NCBI GenBank assembly: GCA_044506565.1
Contig: JBIQKN010000092.1
Location: 1-9,558, forward strand
Reading direction: 5' to 3'
Source: Croceibacterium_A sp044506565
GTDB taxonomy: Bacteria; Pseudomonadota; Alphaproteobacteria; Sphingomonadales; Sphingomonadaceae
Length of the DNA stretch: 9,558 bases
Under the pieces are notes generated by a model, which searched no databases, was not told the DNA's origin, and saw only the letters and a program-made list of their open reading frames with translations. Shown in pieces: positions 5,437-9,558 of the stretch. The position numbers and the translations under genes are program-made. Each line of letters begins with the position of its first letter. Position 1 is the stretch's first letter.

Positions 5437-6329
5437 GAGATCCCGAACCCGTCGAACCGCACGTCGCCCTCGGCGTGGGTGCGGATGTGGCCGGCGGTGG
5501 GCTCGGCGAAGTGGGCGCCGATCACCAGTACGCCGCTGTCGGAATACCTCTCGACGAAGCGCATGCGCGTCTCCCGGCCGGCTTCCTTGTCCATGTCGAA
5601 GGTCGCCTGGCGATAGGGCATCGCCACCTGCATCGGGTGGTGCATCAGGTCGCCGGTGATCACCGCCTCCTCGCCTTGCGAGCTGATCCGCACGTGGACG
5701 TGACCCGGCGTGTGGCCGTGGCTCGGTTCGCAGCGGATACCCGGCGCGATCTCGTGATCGGGCTCGATGAAGTCGGCCATGCCGAGCGCCACGATCGGGT
5801 CGACGCACTCGACGAGATGCGTGTCGCTGTGGTGCCCGTCGTGGCGGATCGTGTTCTGCCAGGCCTCGTACTCGGTGCGGCCGAACAGGTAGCGCGCGTT
5901 GGGGAAGGTCGGCCTGAACTCGCCGGTCGCCGGGTCCTTGTACGTGTTCCAGCCGACGTGGTCGAAGTGCAGGTGCGTGCACATCACGGTATCGACGTCA
6001 TGGCGGCTGATCCCGAGGCTCTCGAGATCCTCGAGGAAGCCCTCGGGCAGATCGCAGAACACGTCGAAGTCGCGCTGGCGCCCGGCGCCGATGCACGAAT
6101 CGACCACGATCACCCGGCCGGGTGCCTGCACCACGAACCCCTGGAAGTTCATCCGCTGCCGCCCGTCGGGCGTGGCGTAGTGCGGATGCAGCCACTCGAG
6201 CGCGATGACTTCCTCCGCGGTCGCGTCGGGCATCGTCATCTGGATGTTGTCCTGGAAGTCCCACAGCTCGACGATCCGTGTGACGGTGACGTCGCCGACC
6301 TGCCAGGATTTCATGTGCTCGCGGGCCAT
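5433..6329 (-). CDS. MBL-fold metallo-hydrolase (MBL2)
   Basis: A 298-aa MBL hydrolase. Metal ligands: THLHFDHVGWN gives H119, H121, D123 and H124; SHGHTPGH gives H206; TGDLMHH gives D227; GAHF gives H273. The layout is that of dinuclear-zinc lactonase/esterase relatives, which include quorum-quenching lactonases and methyl-parathion-hydrolase-like enzymes. Compared with MBL1 it has about 25 more residues before the metal motif and a different C-terminal region, so the two are distant relatives rather than a recent duplication. No signal peptide is seen; it is probably cytoplasmic and hydrolyses an ester, lactone or thioester of unknown identity. The start is supported by AGAGGA about 8 nt upstream; an in-frame Met6 is an alternative. 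Its stop overlaps the P450 ATG. Repeat copy B lies just upstream and separates it from the GMC gene. Confidence 0.93.
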   Translation of the reverse strand: MAREHMKSWQVGDVTVTRIVELWDFQDNIQMTMPDATAEEVIALEWLHPHYATPDGRQRMNFQGFVVQAPGRVIVVDSCIGAGRQRDFDVFCDLPEGFLEDLESLGISRHDVDTVMCTHLHFDHVGWNTYKDPATGEFRPTFPNARYLFGRTEYEAWQNTIRHDGHHSDTHLVECVDPIVALGMADFIEPDHEIAPGIRCEPSHGHTPGHVHVRISSQGEEAVITGDLMHHPMQVAMPYRQATFDMDKEAGRETRMRFVERYSDSGVLVIGAHFAEPTAGHIRTHAEGDVRFDGFGIS

Positions 6330-6359
6330 TTTCGCTTCCTCTGGAGTGGCCTCATAAAG

Positions 6360-6472
6360 CCCTCCCTCTTGAGGGGGAGGGTTGGGTGGGGGTGTACCGC
6401 GCCGACGTCGACGCGCGGCCTGCGCCGCGCTCCCCCACCCCTGACCCCTCCCCGCCGGGGAGGGGGATTTGG
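6360..6472. repeat. Composite C/G-rich hairpin element, copy B (inverted relative to copy A)
   Basis: The 160-bp spacer between the GMC gene and MBL2 holds the second copy. CCCTCCCTC (6360-6368) can pair with GAGGGGGAGGG (6371-6381) with a small bulge. CCCCTCCCCG (6445-6454) is an exact inverted repeat of CGGGGAGGGG (6456-6465). The inner arms GGGTGGGGG (6384-6392) and CCCCCACCC (6432-6440) also pair exactly, giving a cruciform-like whole. Read on the minus strand it shows the same order of blocks as copy A on the plus strand, including CCCAACCCT, a CCCCTCAAG hairpin loop and a GGGCTT end. It contains no coding sequence. Confidence 0.85.
6373..6392 (+). other. Potential G-quadruplex motif in repeat copy B
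   Basis: Four G-runs (6373-6377, 6379-6381, 6384-6386, 6388-6392) are separated by loops of 1, 2 and 1 nt. This is a canonical short-loop quadruplex pattern, the kind expected to be most stable. As in copy A, the G-rich strand is the template strand of the minus-strand operon. Confidence 0.65.
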
Positions 6473-6489
6473 CGCTGATCCCTCGGCAG

Positions 6490-8157
6490 TCACGCCGCCT
6501 TCTTCTTCGGCTTCGGCTTGTACCGCGCCACGCTCTCGGGCGGCAATTCGGCGGCGGAGAGCGGGGGCTTGCCGAGGATGAAGTCGGCCGCGCGCTCGCC
6601 GATCATCACGCACGGCGCATTTGTGTTGCCGCCGATGATCGAGGGCATGACCGAGGCATCGGCGACGCGCAGGCCTTCGAGGCCGTTGAAGCGCAACTCG
6701 GGGTCGACCACCGCGTCCTTGTCCGAGCCCATGCGGCAGGTACCGACCGGGTGGTGCACCGTGTAGCCGGTCTCGCGGATGTAGCGGTCGAACTGCTCGT
6801 CGCTCTGGCAATCGGGCCCGGGTGCAACCTCGACCCCCTCGTACTCGGCGAACGAGTCTGCCGCGAACGCCGCACGAGCGATCCTCAGCGCGCGGATCAG
6901 CGGCTGGATGTCGTCGGGATGCTCGAGCAGGCGCGGGTCGATCAGCGGCGCCGCGGCCGGGTCGGGGCTGGCGAGGCGCACGGTGCCGCGGCTCTTCGGG
7001 TACAGCGCGACCGGGCTGATCGCGTAGCCGTGGCCGATCGGGAACGGGATCTTCGGGTTGGTCAGGCGTTTGGCCGGCTGGAACACGAACTGCACGTCGG
7101 GCCGCTCGAGCGACGGGTCGGTGCGCAGGAAGGCGACGCTTTCGAACACGTTGCCGGCGAGCGGGCCGGTGCGGGTGAGCAGGTACTGCAGCGCGCACCA
7201 CAGGTTGCGCGGAGTCGCCTTCAGCGACCAGCCGTAGCTGGTCCAGTTGTCGGTCTCCATGTGCATCGGGCTGGCCGGGTGGTCGTGGTAGTTGGCGCCG
7301 ACGCCGGCAGCGTCGAGCACGACCTCGATGCCCATTTCCTTCAGGTGCGTCGCCGGGCCGATGCCCGAGAGCATCAGGATCTGCGGGGTCTGCACGGTGC
7401 CCGCCGAGAGGATTACCTCGCGCCGTGCGCGGATCGTGCGGCCGTCGGTCAGCTCGACCCCGACCGCGCGCTGGCCCTCGACCAGCACCCGCGCGACCTG
7501 CGCGTCGGTCTGCACATGGATGTTGCCGCGCGCCAGCGCCGGACGGAGCATGTTCTTGGCCGTGCTCTGCCGCTCGCCGCCACCGAGCAGGCCCTGGCGG
7601 CGGCCGTAGCCTTCGGGGTCGGCGCCGTTGAAGTCCGCGCAGGCGGGGAATTGCAGCGCGGCCAGCGCCTCCATGAACGCGTAGTTGAGCGCGTTTGGCC
7701 CCTCGACATGCTTGACGTTGATCGGGCCGCCGTGGCCGTGGAACACGGATTCGGGATAGTTCTCGTTGTGCTCAGTGCGGGTGAAGTAGGGCAGCACTTC
7801 GGCGTAGGACCAGCCGGTACAGCCGGCATCGGACCAGTCGTCGTAGTCGGTCGGGTGGCCGCGGAAATAGACCATGCCGTTGATCGAACCCGAGCCGCCC
7901 ATAACCCTGCCGCGCGGCACCGGGATCTCGCGCCCGGCCATGCCCGGCTGCGGCACGGTGGCGAAGCGCCAGTTGGTCGCCTCGCGCCCGATCGCCGCGG
8001 CCACGAAGCTCGGGATATGGATGAACGGATGCGTATCCTGCCCGCCGGCCTCGATCACGCAAGTCGTGCGATCCGCCGCCTCGCCCAGCCGCGCCGCCAA
8101 AGCCGCGCCGGACGACCCCGCGCCGACGACGATATAATCGAATTCCGCTGCGGCCAT
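6490..8157 (-). CDS. GMC-family FAD-dependent oxidoreductase (choline/alcohol dehydrogenase-like)
   Basis: A full-length GMC flavoprotein of 555 aa. The N-terminal FDYIVVGAGSSGAALAARL holds the FAD dinucleotide motif (G12, G14, G17), with E36 at the end of beta-2. GMC signature 1 is GGSGSINGMVYFRGH at 87-101, and signature 2 is GTVQTPQILMLSGIGP, near residue 270-285. The catalytic pair is H469 (in HHPVGTCRMG) and N513 (GGNTNAP); their 44-residue spacing equals that of H466/N510 in choline oxidase. The family oxidises primary or secondary alcohols to aldehydes, ketones or acids, mostly as quinone- or dye-linked dehydrogenases in bacteria. The substrate is unknown; neighbouring P450 and hydrolase genes suggest it acts on a hydroxylated intermediate (inference). 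The C-terminus is a lysine-rich tail (KPKPKKKAA). The start ATG has GGGAGAG 4 nt upstream, within a possible stem-loop. Confidence 0.96.
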   Translation of the reverse strand: MAAAEFDYIVVGAGSSGAALAARLGEAADRTTCVIEAGGQDTHPFIHIPSFVAAAIGREATNWRFATVPQPGMAGREIPVPRGRVMGGSGSINGMVYFRGHPTDYDDWSDAGCTGWSYAEVLPYFTRTEHNENYPESVFHGHGGPINVKHVEGPNALNYAFMEALAALQFPACADFNGADPEGYGRRQGLLGGGERQSTAKNMLRPALARGNIHVQTDAQVARVLVEGQRAVGVELTDGRTIRARREVILSAGTVQTPQILMLSGIGPATHLKEMGIEVVLDAAGVGANYHDHPASPMHMETDNWTSYGWSLKATPRNLWCALQYLLTRTGPLAGNVFESVAFLRTDPSLERPDVQFVFQPAKRLTNPKIPFPIGHGYAISPVALYPKSRGTVRLASPDPAAAPLIDPRLLEHPDDIQPLIRALRIARAAFAADSFAEYEGVEVAPGPDCQSDEQFDRYIRETGYTVHHPVGTCRMGSDKDAVVDPELRFNGLEGLRVADASVMPSIIGGNTNAPCVMIGERAADFILGKPPLSAAELPPESVARYKPKPKKKAA

Positions 8158-8161
8158 GCGT

Positions 8162-8185
8162 CTCTCCCAGGCGCCACTTTGGGAG
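8162..8185 (-). promoter_or_regulatory. Possible Shine-Dalgarno-sequestering stem-loop in the GMC leader
   Basis: On the minus strand CTCCCA (8185-8180) can pair perfectly with TGGGAG (8169-8164) across a 10-nt loop. The second arm overlaps the GGGAGAG ribosome-binding site (8168-8162) of the GMC gene. Folding would hide the site, so translation could depend on temperature or an unwinding factor. A 6-bp stem in GC-rich DNA can also occur by chance. Confidence 0.3.
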
Positions 8186-8232
8186 GGGTCGCGGGGGTTG
8201 GCAAGGGCGCAGGCGGCGCTACCTAGATCGGA

Positions 8233-8673
8233 TCAACCCTCAGTCGACGCGCAGTATGACTTCCCGTCTCGTTCCGTCGCAGGGAGCGAGATCACGTCAA
8301 TTCTGATCGCGTCCTCTGAGCCATCAGGCTGAAGCAACCCCCGGCGGAAGACACGAGAAGTCACTTCGAACGCCGTTGCGCCACAGGCTTCGACGATCAA
8401 TCGATCGTCGCTCTCCCAATGGCTTATCAATCGTGCATTAGCCGCCTCGACCACGATGTCCGGATTCTCTTCGAGCGTGTCTCTCGCGCGCTCCACGAGC
8501 CGGAGGCGGCTGTGATCACTGCAGCAAGCAGCCGATCCCTTGTATTCGGCGACCGCTTGCAACCTGCCGTCGGGAGATATCCAAGTTTCTTCTCGCTCCC
8601 ATCGATCGCCGCATGCGAACAAAAAGAACGCTGACGCCGCCAAAATCCAGATTCCTCGCACGCGTAAGATCAC
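8233..8673 (-). CDS. Small putative lipoprotein, lower GC than neighbours
   Basis: With a GTG start at 8673 the product is 146 aa and begins with a classic export signal: basic RVRG, hydrophobic IWILAASAFFLF, then a lipobox-like LFAC at about 18-21 followed by GD, so lipidation at the cysteine is likely. An upstream GTG at 8709 would add 12 residues. GGTGGGG lies just ahead of the 8673 GTG. The mature part carries WISPDGRLQAVAEYKG, a CCSD pair, ISHWESDDRLIVEACGA and a C-terminal cysteine near KSYC. The SPDG...W..DDLIV pattern resembles widespread small uncharacterised lipoproteins with a beta-sheet core, but I do not recognise a named family. Four 60-nt rows hand-counted (8401-8640) average about 59% GC, against about 80% in one row of the next gene (9241-9300). 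It lies between enzyme genes on the same strand but shows no functional link to them. Confidence 0.65.
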   Translation of the reverse strand: MILRVRGIWILAASAFFLFACGDRWEREETWISPDGRLQAVAEYKGSAACCSDHSRLRLVERARDTLEENPDIVVEAANARLISHWESDDRLIVEACGATAFEVTSRVFRRGLLQPDGSEDAIRIDVISLPATERDGKSYCASTEG

Positions 8674-8748
8674 CCTCGCCCCACCTGCTGCCCAGATCGA
8701 GGTAAGCACTCCGGCTCGCTCAAATCATGAGGGATGTGTGAGGATTTG

Positions 8749-8776
8749 CTGAGCCGAGTGTTCTCGCATGGCTCAG
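8749..8776 (-). terminator. Stem-loop at the 3' end of the citryl-CoA-lyase-like gene
   Basis: CTGAGCC (8749-8755) and GGCTCAG (8770-8776) are perfect complements, with an inner GAG/CTC pairing at 8756-8765. The stem overlaps the stop codon (8775-8773). No U-tract follows on the minus strand (next bases GCAAATCCTC), so as an intrinsic terminator it is weak. It may instead mark an mRNA 3' end or separate this gene from the lipoprotein gene. Confidence 0.3.
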
Positions 8777-9558
8777 TCACTCCCATCATACTCGATCGCC
8801 GCTGCCGCCGCGCCTGACAGGATGAACCCGATCGGCCGATCGGCCTCCTCGGTCAGGTGCCCGATCAGCCCCGCGGTGCGGCACAGCAGGCCGATTCCCT
8901 TGAGCGCGGTCACCGGCCAGCCCAAGTCGAGGAGGATCGCCGGGATCGGGCCGTTGACGTTGACCGGGAGATCGCGGCCGATGGTCTCGGGCAGCGCGGC
9001 CTGGAGCGCGCGCATCATCGCGACGTGCTCGCCGGAGACGCCGCGCTCGTCGGCGAGCTCGAGCAGCAGGTTGGCGCGCGGGTCGCCCGCCGCGTGCTGC
9101 GGGTGGCCGAAGCCGGGGATCGCCTTGGTGGTCTGGCGCAGGCGGTGGATGTTGCGCGTGGCGACATCGGGCAGCGGGTCGCCGGTGGCGCGCTGGTCGG
9201 CGACGCATTCGGCGTAGAACCTGCCGGCGACCTCGGCGCTGCCGAGCACCACGCTGCCGCAGCCGAGCAGGCCCGCGGCGACCGCGCCCTGCAGCGCTTC
9301 GGGCGCGGCGGCGTAGGTCATCCGCGCGGCGACCACCGAGGGGACGAGGCCATGCTCGGCAAGCGCGCAGAGGATCGCGTTCGCGAAGAACGCCTGGTCC
9401 TCGTTGGGCACTTGGCCGGTGACGAGGAACCAGAAGTAGCTGGTGAAATCCATCTTGCCGATGATCTCGCCGACGAGGTCCTTGCCGCGCACGGTGATGC
9501 TGTCGGCGTCCGAGGTGCAGATGGCGGAATAGGGCGCGTCCTGCTTGCCGATGCGCAT
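8773..9558 (-). CDS. Citryl-CoA-lyase-like / citrate-synthase-fold enzyme
   Basis: 261 residues are visible from an ATG at the very edge of the window; it fits the family's N-terminus (MRIGKQDAPYSAICTSD), but the true start may lie further out. Citrate-synthase-fold features: LAEHGLVPS around H69, LQGAVAAGLLGCG at 89-101, IPGFGHPQH at 147-155, LCRTAGLIGHLTEE at 225-238. Against citrate synthase, the second-site histidine of GFGHP (H152) is kept. The HGG loop histidine is replaced in the LGCGS segment, and the catalytic aspartate position appears as VNVNGP (N202). This fits citryl-CoA lyase and related short enzymes, which cleave citryl-CoA or similar 3-hydroxy-3-carboxy-acyl-CoAs to acetyl-CoA and a keto acid. 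The substrate is uncertain. It is the first visible gene of the minus-strand train, separated from the lipoprotein by about 100 bp with a stem-loop. Confidence 0.85.
   Translation of the reverse strand: MRIGKQDAPYSAICTSDADSITVRGKDLVGEIIGKMDFTSYFWFLVTGQVPNEDQAFFANAILCALAEHGLVPSVVAARMTYAAAPEALQGAVAAGLLGCGSVVLGSAEVAGRFYAECVADQRATGDPLPDVATRNIHRLRQTTKAIPGFGHPQHAAGDPRANLLLELADERGVSGEHVAMMRALQAALPETIGRDLPVNVNGPIPAILLDLGWPVTALKGIGLLCRTAGLIGHLTEEADRPIGFILSGAAAAAIEYDGSD

Noticed and set aside
4123..5616. 497-codon plus-strand frame opposite the P450
   Set aside because: Antisense shadow of the P450; no recognisable domain.
5437..5982. N-terminal extension of the P450 frame to 576 aa
   Set aside because: It lies antiparallel in frame to MBL2 on the same strand and adds Arg/His-rich noise. 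The ATG at 5436 gives normal P450 length and an ATGA overlap.
4146..6472. CRISPR array or insertion sequence at the two repeats
   Set aside because: There are only two copies in inverted orientation with no regular spacers, and no transposase gene or target-site duplication could be recognised between or beside them.
6469..8226. 585-codon plus-strand frame opposite the GMC gene
   Set aside because: Antisense shadow of a gene with complete GMC signatures; its composition (Arg, His, Val, Asp) is typical of complementary-strand frames.

Overview
This is a GC-rich bacterial window. GC content, gene content and two promoter-like sites resembling the alphaproteobacterial EcfG general-stress consensus suggest an alphaproteobacterium, most likely a sphingomonad (Novosphingobium/Sphingopyxis type). 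The taxonomy is inference. No rRNA, tRNA, CRISPR array, transposase or phage gene is visible.

Layout. (1) Positions 1-1302, plus strand: the 3' end of a phytoene-dehydrogenase-like FAD oxidoreductase, a perfect 12-bp inverted repeat, a 70-aa unknown protein, and a short-chain dehydrogenase coupled to it by an ATGA overlap. (2) Positions 1323-2385: a compact stress island. A Dps miniferritin on the minus strand is divergent from a 53-aa protein and a YbiI-like C4 zinc-finger protein on the plus strand. Back-to-back EcfG-like promoter candidates lie between the divergent genes. (3) Positions 2386-2485: a 100-N assembly gap, probably of arbitrary size, sitting where the 3' ends of the zinc-finger gene and the next minus-strand gene converge. 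(4) Positions 2486-9558, all minus strand: a catabolic-looking gene train. In transcription order it is a citryl-CoA-lyase/citrate-synthase-like enzyme, a small lipoprotein of lower GC, a GMC flavin oxidoreductase, a metallo-beta-lactamase-fold (MBL) hydrolase, a cytochrome P450, a second MBL hydrolase of the acyl-homoserine-lactonase type, and a 3-hydroxyisobutyrate-dehydrogenase-family enzyme cut by the gap.

How the genes may work together. The minus-strand train repeats one arrangement: an MBL hydrolase gene overlaps by ATGA a downstream oxidoreductase gene (MBL2-P450, then MBL1-HIBDH). With a GMC alcohol dehydrogenase and a citrate-synthase-fold C-C lyase nearby, a reasonable inference is a degradation route for an unknown, possibly cyclic or lactone-forming substrate: P450 hydroxylation, alcohol oxidation, ester or lactone hydrolysis, beta-hydroxy-acid oxidation, CoA-ester cleavage. 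Nothing in the window names the substrate, and the promoter, regulator, ferredoxin and transporter are not visible.

Most notable structure. Two copies of a ~105-115 bp C/G-rich hairpin element (4146-4251 and 6360-6472) lie in opposite orientation and exactly bracket the MBL2-P450 pair. Each contains a four-run G-quadruplex motif on the template strand. The first also supplies the ribosome-binding site of the next gene and abuts the P450 stop codon.
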